From Stercorarius parasiticus (lineage: Eukaryota > Chordata > Aves > Charadriiformes > Stercorariidae), in the NCBI GenBank assembly GCA_013396915.1, contig VWZL01002576.1, positions 248,001 to 312,000 on the forward strand: 64,000 nt of DNA, given 5' to 3'. The translations under genes were made by a program, and so were the position numbers. Shown here piece after piece: positions 12,996 through 25,900 of this stretch. The stretch's first letter is position 1, and every line of letters starts with the position of its first letter. The notes under the pieces were generated by a model that saw only the letters and a list, made by a program, of their open reading frames with translations, had not been told where the DNA came from and did no database searches.

Positions 12996-14240
12996 GGTGA
13001 AGCATTAGAATTGAGGGTTTCAAAAGCAAAAGGCAGCTGAACATGCTTTCTGAAGGTGGAAGTTTTGGATCTAGGCAATAATGGATTTCTTGTTATCATT
13101 TCTCTAGGGTGTTCTCTTTCCCTTTTAACATTAAAGCACAGATATTGGAGATTCTTAAACCACTGTGGTAAAAAAAACATCCTGAAACTTCATCCCATGG
13201 GCTGTCTTTCAATATAACTTTGTGCTGAAATGAACTCTTCATTCCAAGTTTATTCCAAGGTTACAAAACCTAGTTACTGAAGGTCAGGCATCACTTCTTT
13301 TCCCCTCATGAAGAAAGAAAAATTCACTTCAGATGAGCTAGAACAAGGCAGTTATTCAGAGCTTCCCCATAAATTTCTTTCTAGGATACCATCTGCAGTA
13401 TTAGCCTCTTACAACATACCAGAAATTAGAGTTAAGAGACGACAGAAAACGAGCGCATTTGATTTTAGAGCACACAGACATAAAAACGGAACTATGATTA
13501 ATCAAAACTGCTCATACTTCTTTTTTAGCTATTTTCTTTCACACACAAATATTTTGAAGCTATACCTAAGCATACCTAAACACTATGTTACTGTTTGTTT
13601 AGTGCTGTTGGAGAGAGTTATGCTTGTTTTTCCAAAGACCCTGGAGATCTTCCATATTCAACTCATCTCTAATTTTCTGCTTATATAGCAGATGTGGAGG
13701 CATCGCCAGAGGGAAATAGTAATGAAAATCAGAAATTGAGCAGAATCTGTTAAAAACAAAATTAAAGACCTCCGAGAAATTACAGACTTCAAACTTGATT
13801 TTTTAAAGCCAACTGCCTGGTGAAACTCAGAGAAAGATAAACACATTATGCTCAACTTCTAGGTATCTGCCTTATAGTGACAAGAAAATATCCTTATTTC
13901 AAGAAAACACACTTTAGAAAAAAGGAATAAGAAACCCAATTTAAGGATGGCTGGAATTAAAACAATTTCAAAGGCTTTGACATCAAACAGTTTATTATCA
14001 TCTGCTTTCTAATTGCATATGTCTAGATTTCTAATCTAGCAGAAATAGTGAGATTCTGAATTTCTCATGGGAACAGTCAGGCCTTAATGAGAAATGCACA
14101 TGTGAAAGTTATGCTCTTGCCTACGAGGAAAAGGGGGGTAGGGAGAAAAAGATAGTGATCTTGCAAGACGATGGAAAAAAATTCTCCTACAAAGTATGTG
14201 CTTTCCAAGTGCTGTGAATCAGTTCATAAAAAGAGGAGGT

Positions 14241-14310
14241 CCGGCCCTAAACAACTTTCAGTCTAAGTTTAAGAGAAACCAAATGAAAAAGGGAAAGACA
14301 AAAACTGGTT
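14241..14310 (+). repeat. Possible MIR-type amniote SINE fragment
   Basis: CCCTAAACAACTTTCAGTCT followed by purine-rich sequence resembles the mid-section of an amniote MIR-like SINE (consensus-like CCCTGCCCCGAAGAGCTTACAGTCTAAAT). The 5' and 3' diagnostic parts are not visible, so the call is weak. Confidence 0.3.
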
Positions 14311-14831
14311 AGTGACAAGAAGCAACCTTAGCACACTTCCACATTTAACACTGTCAAAATTATTTTAATCGGGGCAGTAAAAACATGTAGTTTTATGGTA
14401 GTATCTGAAAGGAATTAATGAAGTATTTTGGCGTGTTAATATTCCAAGAATCTGAGGAAATATGGCAAAAGGGAAAACATGCGTATTTGAGAGTTGTAAC
14501 AAGGAATAAAGGCTAATACCCTGGGATAACTGGAAATGAGGGTTGATATTTCAAAAACAACTAAGAGTACATGTGGCTACACCGGGGAGAAGCAGTTCTT
14601 TGGAGAGGAAAAAATTCCACAGAGAGGGACTAATAGGGACTGGCTGGAATGAGCCAGGAGAAAGATCTCTGTAGCTGAAAGTGAATACAAGGAAAGCATT
14701 TAGTATTTGTCACATCCAAGGGATGGATGCAGTAGACAGACTTCACTTATAACACATGGAAAGAAAAGATACAGCGTTGGAGATGTCAGAGAGACTTGCA
14801 TAGATTGGATCGATGGGCCAACACTAATTGA

Positions 14832-15197
14832 ATGAGCTTCAACAAGGCGAAGTGCCAGGTCTTGCACTTGGGCCACAACAACCCCACGCATTGCTACAGG
14901 CTTGGGAAAGTGTGCCTGGAGAGCTGCCTGGCAGAAAAGGACCTGGGGGTTCTAATTGACAAGCGGCTGAGTATGAGCCAGCAGTGTGCCCAGGTGGCCA
15001 AGAAAGCCAATGGCATCCTGGCTTGTATTAGAAATGGCGTGACCAGCAGAAGTAAGGAGGTGATTGTCCCCCTGTACTCAACACTGGTGAGGCCACACCT
15101 TGAGTATTGTGTCCAGTTTTGGGCACCTCAATACGAGACAGATATCGAGGTGCTGGAGAGAGTGCAGAGGAGGGCAATGAAGCTGGTGAAGGGCCTG
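14832..15197 (+). pseudogene. CR1 ORF2 reverse-transcriptase C-terminal fragment
   Basis: This is an open frame of 122 codons before the N run, starting at an internal methionine ([16 protein letters not shown]). It covers the region after the catalytic core of non-LTR reverse transcriptase, the thumb and post-RT segment. The recognisable CR1 motifs are [61 protein letters not shown] and [15 protein letters not shown]. Full-length CR1 ORF2 encodes an endonuclease and RT of about 900-1000 residues; only about an eighth is present, without the endonuclease or the catalytic F/YADD box. It therefore cannot act on its own. No frameshift or stop is visible in the fragment. Conceptual translation past 15197 runs into N bases and is meaningless. 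Confidence 0.93.
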
Positions 15198-15320
15198 NNN
15201 NNNNNNNNNNNNNNNNNNNNNNNNNNNNNNNNNNNNNNNNNNNNNNNNNNNNNNNNNNNNNNNNNNNNNNNNNNNNNNNNNNNNNNNNNNNNNNNNNNNN
15301 NNNNNNNNNNNNNNNNNNNN
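15198..15320. other. Assembly gap (123 N)
   Basis: An uninterrupted run of N lies inside the CR1 element. Both edges are CR1 sequence, so the missing bases are the end of ORF2 and most of the 3' untranslated region. Confidence 0.98.
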
Positions 15321-15344
15321 CCTAAATGATTCTACGATTCTATG

Positions 15345-18300
15345 TGTGTATGGCCTGGATATTGCAAGTCAGAGAAGATGAAGGATGATATACATAATAA
15401 TACAGCCTAAATGGCCAAGAGAAGGCAGTGTTTTCTTAACAATTGAAAGAGAAAATCATAACAATGAAAATCTGAGGGTAAAGAATAAGAATTCTGGTTG
15501 GTTATCCTGACTGCAAGCTGATTGACTGCATTTGGACAGATGGAGACAAATACGTAAAAGAGCAGGTCTACCAACAACTCAGGTAAGGAGAGTAGCTGAC
15601 CTTGTGCTTTCAGATGAATCTACCAGAGATGATACGTAAAAGGAGAAAAGCAGTCAGAAAACCAGTCAAATCTGCATGAATCTTTGTAAGTAGTTCTTCT
15701 CTGTAGAGATTTTGGTGAAAACAAGATGCAGAAGCTGACTTTGCTGTCTCCAAACAACAATGGTGATGGGCACATTGGATGAGCTTAGTGATAAGAGAAG
15801 ATGAATTTTGGGTACTCACATGGGACACAAGGTTTTACTACATAGCATCCTCATTGCTCTATGGGTGACAAAAAAAAAAAAAAGCAGAGAGCTTTAAAAG
15901 AATGATAAGGGAGGGAAAGTCAGAGGCACAAGAGAGATCTGGAGATGAATTAAGTGAAGGTCACTGGCATCTGGGTGAGGATAAGATCAGACACAGTGTA
16001 TGCAAGAAACTTCTACATCCAGTGCCAAGAAATAAAAAGGCAGAGATGTGAGGGGTGAAGGGAGGGCAAGCCAAGGGCTGGGGTAAGTCAGATCATTTAT
16101 AGTCAGTTTTCTCAGAAAGAGTATGTGAAAAAAAGAGAAATAGAAAAAGGGTATGATTAGAATTCAAAGGCGATGAGAAGGAATTGTCTGATCTATTGAA
16201 AGAAAAGTAAGCTGTAAGACAAAGAGAGGACTACATTGTTTTCTACAATAAAGGTTGGTGGGTTCAATCTGGTAAGTCAGCCTCCGTTTCAATTCTCTGG
16301 TGGTAGTTTTTAATCTCAAATAATTATCATTGCTTTGCAGTATTCTCTGCATGTCCCCTGTCTTAAAAGATATAACAGTGAATAGGAGAAAATTTTAAAG
16401 GATTCATCTATTCAAATAGTTGTGATTTAGACAGGAAGTTTTAATTTCTGCTTTTCTTCAAGAAAAAAAATAACTTTTATTCTATCTGTATTTTATTTAG
16501 TCTTGCACAAGCTATTTAACATACGTTAAACGTAACTTTAAGTTAAATATGCATCACACTAAGATGTCATACCATTACAGAGTTAATATATAAACATTAT
16601 CTTCACCACTTGACTATACCTCCTGCCCATCTCAGAGCAATTCACAGATTACCCTATTTTCTAAAAAAGATACCTTTGTAAGAGAAAAATGAAGCAAGGA
16701 CAGGATTGAATATGGTGCAATTATCATCACATAACACCAAGATATTTTCAAGCAATTAGCAGTAACAACTAAAATACACTAAAACCAGTTACCCTAAGAT
16801 AGGCTCAGCCATTCTAGCAAATATCCTAGACCTCATTCCTCTGTTTCTTATGTGCGGTTGTTTCCAAGTCCCAAGCTGATCAATGCAAGTACAAGTTCTT
16901 TGTTTCCACCTATTTATCAAACTGCACAACTAGAATTGCACAGAGAAAGTATCGCTTATGTCAGAAGGTCCTTAACCTCTAAAATGATGCCAAACCAAAT
17001 TCTTTTGGAGAGCTCTCATTGCCCAGACAGCTGTCGCCCTCTCCTCATACACCTACACAGAAATGCTAACTTTCTGTTTCAACTGGAAAAGTAATTTTCA
17101 ATATCGTAGGTCGTCCCATAGCTAGGGACTCCCGACATCAGCCATGAAAAGGGGGCCAGGCCAAAGTTGCCCCTGGGCACCACTCCTGAGGGCAGCCCCA
17201 ACCAAGGGTGCTGAAGACCTGTTACCCAGCCAGCTCTGAGCCTGTTGCGGCTGCACTGAGTGCCCGTGCTCTGAAACAAATGAGCAAAACCTACCTCATT
17301 CTAGAAAAACAAGCAAGAGGAACGATATGGTGAATTATAGCAGAATAGTCCATTGAGGCAAAGAATGTTTCAGAGTATTCTGCTGAAGAAGAAAATACCG
17401 ACTAGCAAGCTTTGCTAATAGTTTAAGTAAAACCTTTTTTAGGGAGCGTATATCCACAGGTATAGAGTTCTTTCAATTTTTATTTAGCTGTTCCAATTCT
17501 GAACATATACCAAACTGTTTGTTTTTCTAAGGGAAATACAACCACTTTGAGACCAACTGAATGAACAAGATTATTTTAGGAGTCTGCTTATCCTATTAGA
17601 AGAGAATTGTGTTACAGTGCGTATAGCATTGATTTCATGCACGTTATCAGGAGTTTGTATAACTAGCAGTTCTTCAGCCTTTTCTACTTTATATTAACTT
17701 ATTTTACCCAATTACATCTATGGATCCCTTGGAATTTTTGATTCATCATTAAGATTAATTTTCTAATTTGAGCAAGAAATAAGTCTTTTGCATTACAGCA
17801 GAATTTTTTACTTAACCTTGGATGAATTTATATTTTCCTCCACAATATACAGCTCACGTAAAACATTCAATTATTTTGCTGTTTATTAAACTGAATTTTA
17901 AACTCTATTTGTCAAAAATACTCTGCTGTTATTTTACCCTCCTCCTTACTAAAGCTAGGCAAAAATAGTGCTTGAATATTAGTTTATATCAAAAGTCTAA
18001 ACACCAATAAATCACAGTGGGAAAGCACAGGAATATCTCTGAAAAATGTGTCTGCAATTCTGTATCCTTTAGCATCAGTTACAGAAAACGGTAAAACAAA
18101 GTCCTGTTAGAGCGCGTGTTCTTTGTGAAACCTATGAGTCTAACCCGACAAGCAAATGAAGAATCTAGAAAAACATTATCAGCTTGACGATTTTATCTTT
18201 TTTCTTTTTTTTAAATCAGTACCTACATTTCTTTAACTCTCACCTTTTAAACAGCAAACTCAAAATCCGCACAAAATGAAATGTCCATTAAACATTTCAG

Positions 18301-18423
18301 AGTGGGGGATTTGGTGTGGGGTTTTTGGGGGCTGTTTTGTTTGGGTTTGGTTTGGTTTTTTTTACACTTAGGACAATTTCAATGTCATCAGTAAATTACG
18401 GAGGTTTGTTTATACAGGTAGGA
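15345..18423. other. Purine-rich then AT-rich unique sequence
   Basis: From 15345 to about 16150 the plus strand is markedly purine-rich (many GAGAAAG, GGAGGG and AGAGAGATC words) and includes A14 at 15870-15883. A GC-richer patch with a 66-codon minus-strand frame lies at 17100-17280. A T/G-rich segment (GGTTTGGTTTGGTTTTTTTT-like) lies at 18316-18365. No gene or identifiable transposon was seen. Confidence 0.5.
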
Positions 18424-18480
18424 CTTAGAAATCACAAATTAGCACCGGCTGGAAGGGGACTCGGGAGGTGTCTAGTTGCA
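18424..18480 (-). mobile_element. Probable diverged CR1 3' tail
   Basis: GGCTGGAAGGGGACTCGGGA followed by GGTGTCTAGTTGCA resembles the reverse complement of the CR1 3' UTR (consensus-like GGTTGGAAGGGACCTCTGGAGGTCATCTAGT). Just left of it, TTAGAAATCACAAATTAG fits a worn version of the terminal AGAATCATAGAAT repeats. The copy is short and diverged. The insertion is in minus orientation. Confidence 0.4.
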
Positions 18481-18865
18481 TTAGTAGTGTGGGATTTCAT
18501 CTTAAATGGCTATGAGATGAAGAAGAGAAATTCCACCAAAAACAGAATACAGAATTTGTCCGCTTAAAACCTCTTAAAGTATAATCAAGTTGCTGTAATT
18601 AGGGCTAAGAACAATTTAATTGGTTACAAATATCAAATAACTTAACCTCATCCTTCCATATAATAGGACACGAAAATACATATGATACAAAGCGAGTAGA
18701 ACATACCAGTAGTGATACTGGAAAAACAAGCATCTCAAGACAGAAATGGATAGAATATTTTTATGCTCTCTATAAAAAGTCATGTAGCTTTTCACACAGG
18801 GAGAAAAGTAGCCTGAGGTGGGGCACATCTAGGAGTTTCACTTCATAAATCATTCAGCACTTGAA

Positions 18866-18917
18866 TCCAGACCTTTAAAGGTCCCTTCCAACCCAAACCA
18901 TTCCATGATTCTATGAA
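18866..18917 (+). mobile_element. Short CR1 3' tail
   Basis: ACCTTTAAAGGTCCCTTCCA, ACCCAAACCATTCC and ATGATTCTATG are nearly identical to the canonical CR1 terminus. Only about 50 bases are recognisable, so the copy is extremely 5' truncated. Its orientation is plus, opposite to the diverged tail 390 bases upstream. Confidence 0.85.
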
Positions 18918-21900
18918 AACCAAATTAGTTAAACTGAAAGCAATTGCAAGAATCCCACTCAAGTGCTACAAAGTGTAGGGTTACTCTCTAGATCAAAAGT
19001 GGTATTTAAAACAGTCCTTAGGAGGAAGGGGTGAGCTTACACTTTCATGAAAAATGATGGAAAATACACATTGGTCCCTCCTGCCAGTGGAGTGATACGA
19101 GGTCTGTGTGCATATTTGTGTGTTTCAGGGAAGTGGCCCTTGTTCAACTAAATTTAGTACCTCTTTTCTGTGAGCTACTTGTTATAAACGAAAAAGCAAT
19201 CCCTAGAGGCAGTCTCACAATTCCACTTTGTCCCAAACTTAAAAATCTTTATATGATTCATATTAAAGACTGAACACTGATATTTCTTATTTATAGTCCC
19301 TGGTGGCTGCTTGATCAGTGATTTTCTCCCTCTAGGAGATCAAACTAATACAACCTTACTGATGTATAGGGCATGGTCTGTAATTGCCAAGAAATGCATT
19401 ACCATGAACAGCTTTTCAAATTATTGCCACTGGTGGTTTTAAGTATTATTGTAACTCCTGCTTCTGAAATGTACCGGTAGATGTGAAACGGAAAGCTCTG
19501 CTTTGTACCAATCATCTTGGATTCTCTCTCTTCCAGTTCTCAACTTGTAGGATTAATATTTCAGACACAGATTTTCTTCAATGAGATTTACACTACTTAA
19601 ACTCTTTCAGGTATGTGTAACTATCAGAACAAGTGCAAAATCAGAATTTAAATTTTGCAGTAGATAGAAGTTCTGGAAGAAGAAAATGTATTTAGTGTTA
19701 CTGTCAAGGGCTAAGAGATGTCAGAATCAACCCACATTACCTCTGATCCTGCTTTTTGCATTACTGTCAGACATTGTCTGTGGCACAGACAGGTAACTAT
19801 AATACTCTGTATATGTGCATTTGAACACCACGTGCCATATCATATGAATGCTCCTAAATCCCCTTTTGGTCTAAAGGACCAATGTCCACTGCTAACAGCA
19901 AGAAGGTTCACTATAGGGTTCTCTCTGCAGAAAGACTACACTGGCCAACAGCCCACTTGGGGATTACACTGGAAAGCCATCATAAAATCTAGTATAAAAT
20001 TTGATAAAAATTTCTTTGACAAGGAAGTTTCCACTAGTGCACAAAGTCATCCTTATTCTTTGCTCGTTGCCTGAGCAGCAGCGCAGACGTGTGTTGCGTA
20101 CCTCCCCTCACACCTTGGAGACCTCCTGATCCTTCCATTGGCAGCCAACATCTAGAGAGAGAATTTCCCACCAGAAATGAATGACTGACCTCTGCGAGGT
20201 GGCTACAGGGCTTGACGAGGTGACAACATCCTACATCTTTATTTTTTATTGCATCAGCTGACTGGAAGTATCTTATCTCAAGCATTTCAACTGGCATAAA
20301 AGGTCAAAGACAAGTGTCAAAAATAAAATGTGCTGAGGTGGTGCCAGTAATATATCACTGAGGGACTCGGAAGCTCTTGGATTAACTGAATTAATTTTAA
20401 AATTATAGAAATGATATTTCTTAAAAAAACAATTGTTTGATTCATCCATTTGAATTTCTAAATATCCATATCAAGCAAAGAGATTTCACTTTCATCATAT
20501 TTTAAGTAAACAAAATATTTTTGGTTTATGAATTACTTGAAAAAGACTGCAGATGTTTACTGGATCTCACTTGAATCTCACCACAGAAGATGAACATTTT
20601 CATCTCTCCTGTTCAATATCTCACAAGAAAGAAAAGGTAATCATTCATTTTTCAGTTCTTGTCTGTATGAACAGAATTTAAAAGAAATGTTTCAATGCCA
20701 CACAAAAAACTGATAAGTATCATCTTGAATATAAAGAAAATTAACATTTTATATGTTTAAGGAAGTAAAAGCAATGAGTGCTACAGATAAAGGAACTTAG
20801 GAATTTTGTTTATGCACTATTTATTGCAATACCACAAAAATAGAAAAAAGACCTTGTTTTCTGGTAGATATTTTGTACTGCTTTATTTTGTTATTCCGTA
20901 CCTTCATTTTTTACGCTAATTATTTTCCAGCCACAACACCATGAATGGGAAACACTATTAAAAAAGCAATTCCATCAGAAAAAAACCTATGCAACAGCAC
21001 TGACTCTTGAAATATTTAAAAACACAAGAAATAATACTTTCTTTTCAAGACGGAAAAGTATTCATAATAAAGAATTCATAGATACTATATACATCCTTAT
21101 TTTCCCTTTTCCTGTTCTTTTTCTTTCTGTAATGTTTCATAGTTTTAACTCTGCTCTAGACTCGTATCTTTTTTTCCTTTTTGAAAACTCTCCAAGATGG
21201 TTGTACTTACACCATCATGAAAGTGAAATTTCTTTATTTTACATACCTATTTAAAGGGGTGTAAAAATAAACAAATAAAGTTCTCATTAGAAAGAAAACT
21301 AGAATAATAGTTGAACCTCTTGCATTTGATGGGGAGGGGCTAGCGTTTTTCACTAGTTTGGAAGGATTCTTGCATCTGGGCTTTTCAGTTTCTTTCAGTA
21401 CAAACCGAGCATTCTCAGCTGTGCAAATCCAAAAACATTTCCTGGAAAAATTCAAACAAACAAGCTTTCCTAACTGGTTCTGACAAGGCCAAATGTCCTA
21501 AGGACCCATGGTTAGACACAGATGTGCAGTGAAATGAAGCTTCCCTTCATTAATCATCTTATTTTGCGTATCTCCATCAGGTTACGGGCTATGCAAATAA
21601 CTTTCTCGCAACGAATGTAAGAGGACACCTAATTAGTACAAAAAAATTTGGAGCTAACTGGGTGATGCAACTTGAAAGGCATATGACTGAGAAATACAGT
21701 GATCTTCAGAAGACTCCTTGTCCCATTTGATCATGTATAACCATACTCTGGGAAAAAAACTTTGAAGTGTCTATTCTGCTGGTGGAGGGAAGAGCTATTT
21801 TGTTTCCTCGTTTATTTATACTTTTAGATGGGGAGCTAGAATTATTTTTCTGTAAGCATCTGCAGAGGAAGCAAACTTGATAACATAACTGTTCTTGCCA

Positions 21901-22853
21901 TCTGTACGTACTTTACACATTGTCATATAGAGTCACTTTGATAGGAAAACAAACACAAAATTGCCGTGTTCTAAGTGTTATGTAAAATGTTCTGCTTCTC
22001 AGTACAGCTCAGTTGTGCCCTCGTCTACACTGAAGGAAAGACTTTAATCTAACTTTGACAGGAGTGTTTGCAAGAGGTAGGAAGGATTATCTGTGAAGCT
22101 TAATAGTGGCAGCAGTTTAGGATGTATTTAGGCCTTCTCACTTGCACGAGGCAGACTTTGGGAATGCAGTGAGCCATCTGCTCCTGCACAGAATGGCCTT
22201 TAAAAAGCAAACTTCCTGTCAAATGCTGCTTGACTCATCCTCAGAAGCTTTTTTGGTGGGAAACCAGTTTACACCACCTGCGGGTATTGTCTTCTATACT
22301 GTCAGAGAAGCACATTCACTGTTTTCTCCCAGGCTCCTGTGCAACCACATATGCAGCATGATCCTCGGGTAGTTTGTTACCTTTTGCTACTTGTGCCTGA
22401 AATATGCATCTTTCCTTTACGCTACAAGCAGTCTAAGGGCTATCTCACCTTGATTCTGACCCTGCAAAGAGATCAAAATCATAAACTCAAGTACATGTTT
22501 GAGTCTCAATGGTTATATCTGTTTTACCGGTCTCTGGAAAAGCCTGAGTGCATTCTGTGGCCAAGTCCTGTTTATAACAGCGAAAGCTCTACGGCACAAG
22601 ACTTCTTTTATTCCTCTTTCTCTCCACACTCGCAAGCAGGCACTGACACCACGCTAAGCTCTCCCTGGAGAGAAGACTGAGGCTGGGCAGCAGTCCATGG
22701 TCATTTCCAGTAGGGTTTCAGTCTGAACAGACAGACGTACAGCACCCCAGGGCAGACCCACCTGCAGTTCAGGTATAACCACCGCTATCAGTGACAGCAC
22801 ATCCCACAATGCCTGTACTGTGTCACTGCTTTTGTGATACGGAATTCCTACAG
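18918..22853. other. Gene-free unique sequence
   Basis: No gene, RNA gene or transposon is recognised. Open frames (118 codons at 19718-20074, 113 at 22339-22680, 110 at 22654-22986) overlap each other on opposite strands or frames and lack domains. Base composition is AT-rich with a somewhat GC-richer patch at 22640-22800. Confidence 0.55.
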
Positions 22854-22911
22854 GAAAAAAAACAAAACAAAACAAAAAATGACCCACTAGCAACAACAAC
22901 AAAACATCTAA
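22854..22911 (+). repeat. A/C-rich low-complexity tract
   Basis: Repeated AAAAC and CAACAA units are interrupted by TGACCCACTAG. Similar A/C-rich tracts recur at 38747, 39426, 41428 and 57877. Confidence 0.75.
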
Positions 22912-25900
22912 AGTTTTACAGAAATCTTTAACAAAACATTTTTGGAGAAAAAGTAAATATCCCAAACAAAGGACAAGTCCTACCACTCCTTGCTATGACT
23001 GTACAACTGTCAATCAAATCAGATTAAGCTTTATAACATAACAGCTACATGATATAATTGTTTGATAACAGGCTGGGAATCTTCTGGACTAAAAGTAAAA
23101 TGCCAAAAAAAACCCCTTCACAGTATCATAATATAGACATTAGAGGAGAAATTATGCAACGGAGACTGTTCTTACTCAACAGCACTGGTTTTGTCATTGC
23201 TTTCTGTCTTGAGGTTAAGTAAGCACGCATGACAGGTATTATATATGGCACTTAAAATGAAAAGCCTGCGCATGACATGGATGCTGAAGAAAAAACAAAT
23301 TATGAATACATTTGAATAATAACGAGTCATCACTTCCACCCCACATCCCCTTCACTCCAGAAAAAAATGCCCTCTTTAATAACATACATTCCTACGGGTT
23401 AATTGAAGACAACTGCCAGCAGCTTGCTTAAAGAAAAAGTGTCTTCGTAAGTATATGAAGATGATAAAGAAGATACAACAAGAAATCCTACGATGTGAAA
23501 ATGCAATCACGTAGTCCTTTCAAATGATACAAGGAAGAAATTCTAAGAGAGACATCTGGAAGCTTTGGATGATGCGGGAAAATTGCTGGTGTCTACATTA
23601 GCATCATTTTAAGCCAGGAGTATTCCCAATCGTGGCATTACCCTGAGAACAGCACTGCTTCGGTTATGGCCAGATAGGGTGGGGGTAAATGTAAGATCCT
23701 TTGGAAAGGACCTGTTGGATAAACATTCTGTTGGGATTGCACCCAGTGGATGCAGAACAGGAGAAATGGGAACAATGGGTAGAGATAATGCTTGCCCCCG
23801 TGCTTAATAAAGAAATTTGGGAGTTCTTATATAATAAACTTCCTTGCAGTCCTACGTACGCTAGCCAGCCTCCTTTCCTCTGCTGCAGAGGTGTCAAGGC
23901 AGCAGTAGACATGAAAATCTGGGACTTCTTCACAGAGTTAACAAAGTTGCTTGTTTGAATGCCAGCCATGCTCGTGGGGTTTCTCCTTTTCCCCACGTGT
24001 GCAGAAAGAGAGGAAAGAAGCTGGTTGCAGAGGTAGCAGGGCTCCGGCACAACAGAGGGAGTACAGGGGGGCGGTTTAGGCTAAGGAGGGTCAGACCAAA
24101 GACTGAACAGCCGGCTCAGACAGAGACAGAGAGGGTTCACAGCGCCTGGCCACTTGGGGGAAACTTAGTTTGAAAGTTCACCTCACCTATATCAAAAAGC
24201 TGGTAGTGAGAAAATGGCCCTTGTACCAAGTATATTGGTACAGAGCAGAGTACTTCTGCCTTTGAGAATGGAAAAGGAAAACAGAACTATTGTTGACCAT
24301 TCGGTTTTTAAATATCAGCAGAATATTCAGTAAAGGAGCAAGGAATATGGCTCAGGCAAAATCAAGTAATCCAACAAATTGGCCTTGCAGGATGCGTTAG
24401 AAATTGTTTGGAGACAGACACAAAAAGTGTCAAATTTTGCAACAGAATCATGGCATTTTTACAATCTGGAAGGCCAGCCTCACAAGGTGAAATGTTTGTG
24501 AGGAACATGCTGCACAGACATACCCAGGGTACATGGGGAAATGGACCGTCCCAGATTCCAGAACACAAAGCCTGTGCTCTAAGGCTTATGCTAGGTAGCA
24601 CAAATTCGTAGATTTTGGGGGTTGAAAATAAAGAATCCACAGATAACATTCTGCCATTTTAATCTGGAAGACAGTAAAGCAAAGTATCAGCATTTCTGCA
24701 TGAGCAGGAAGGGTAAAACTTCAAACAGAATCTGTTTAAGAGCAGAATTATCAGACTTCTTACAAACAAAATCTCAAGCTATCTAAAAGCAGAGGTGATA
24801 CCTTCTTTACTTGGGAATTTTTACACTGAAAGTGACTCACATCCTAACAGTACGTGACAGCCCTCCGTGGACTGAAATAAAAACCTCAGAAGTACCAAAA
24901 AATGTATTATATGCAGGCTGGGGCACAAAAAAAAAGGTAATTCACTTTTGGACGCTGCAACTCACCTCAATGTCAGCAACGAGAAAAAGCATTGCTATGT
25001 TTTTAAAGTTTACTATCAATCCAACACCACACAAGGATTAGCATCCTGTAGCTACAGAAGATAACAGAAAATAAATACTTCACATTTAATAGGGAGATAG
25101 TTTTCAATGCAGTAAATTACTGTTGGGATATTCGCTTCTTTCTTGCATCTGCCACATGAGCTGAGGGACAGGTACTCTATTGCACGGAGTAATTGGGGGA
25201 CAGACTTAGGAGAAGAAGAAATAGCCTTGTACTTCAACCAATAGCCTGTCTCTCGTGTCTGAGATACCCATGTTTTGATGCACTTAGGTGATTTTAATGC
25301 AAAAAATCTTGAGAAACACATCTGGCTTGGGAGGTTGATTGTGTGTAAGGAAGAAGGAATGCCTTCTTCAAAAGTTCAGTTGAAATGAAACTGTCACAAA
25401 CGATGCACCTCTTATGTATTAAACATATCACTGTTAATGTCAAAACAACTCAAAGATACACTCAAACATGGTAAAAACGTAACATCCTTTAAACAAAAAT
25501 ACATGCTTTGATGAATTTAATACATTTATCATACCGAAGTGTGTTATATATGTAAATGCATCTTTGCTTGGAAAATTAACTTACCGCTCTCCTTGAGATA
25601 TGGATAATATCTTCCTATGTCGTAGAACTTATTACTGAATGCCAGCCCCCTTTGCTTCTAGATATCTTCCCCCACCAGCAGAGAATTCAAACCACATCCA
25701 TACTACAAATCAGACACTAGTTGTATTATTTCTCAAAAATAATTTAAACCTCACATTAAACAAAGACAAATTCACCGAAACACTCTTAAAGCCTAGGTGT
25801 GCAATTTTAATTTCAAAGAAAGGGTATAAGAGATAATTAGTGACAAGAGGAATGGTTATGAAGAACATCCTCAGTTAGTCCTACAAATATGTCTTTGGGT

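Larger units (their letters stand above)
12505..14779. other. Unique sequence between LTR and CR1
   Basis: No gene is recognised. A 126-codon plus-strand frame (13308-13688) and a 92-codon minus-strand frame (12643-12921) show no domain. Doubtful remnants of ancient repeats at 12924-12995 and 14241-14310 are listed separately. From about 14100 the plus strand becomes visibly purine-rich. Confidence 0.55.
14780..15344 (+). mobile_element. CR1 LINE fragment, 5' truncated, with assembly gap
   Basis: The copy begins near 14780 (ATGTCAGAGAGACTTGCATAG, followed by GGATCGATGGGCC), well inside ORF2 of a chicken-repeat-1 retrotransposon, so it is 5' truncated as most CR1 copies are. The reverse-transcriptase C-terminal coding part is open to 15197. 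A run of 123 N follows (15198-15320). The element then resumes at its extreme 3' end: CCTAAATGATTCTACGATTCTATG, whose tandem ATTCTATG-like octamers are the hallmark CR1 terminus. In complete avian CR1 copies the segment between those two points is several hundred bases, so either the gap size is nominal or the copy has an internal deletion. CR1 does not normally make target duplications and none was sought. The high coding integrity suggests a moderately young insertion. Confidence 0.93.

Noticed and set aside
15107..15325. Open frames running through the N block
   Set aside because: Unknown bases cannot produce stops, so the lengths are artefacts. Only the CR1 frame before 15198 is meaningful.
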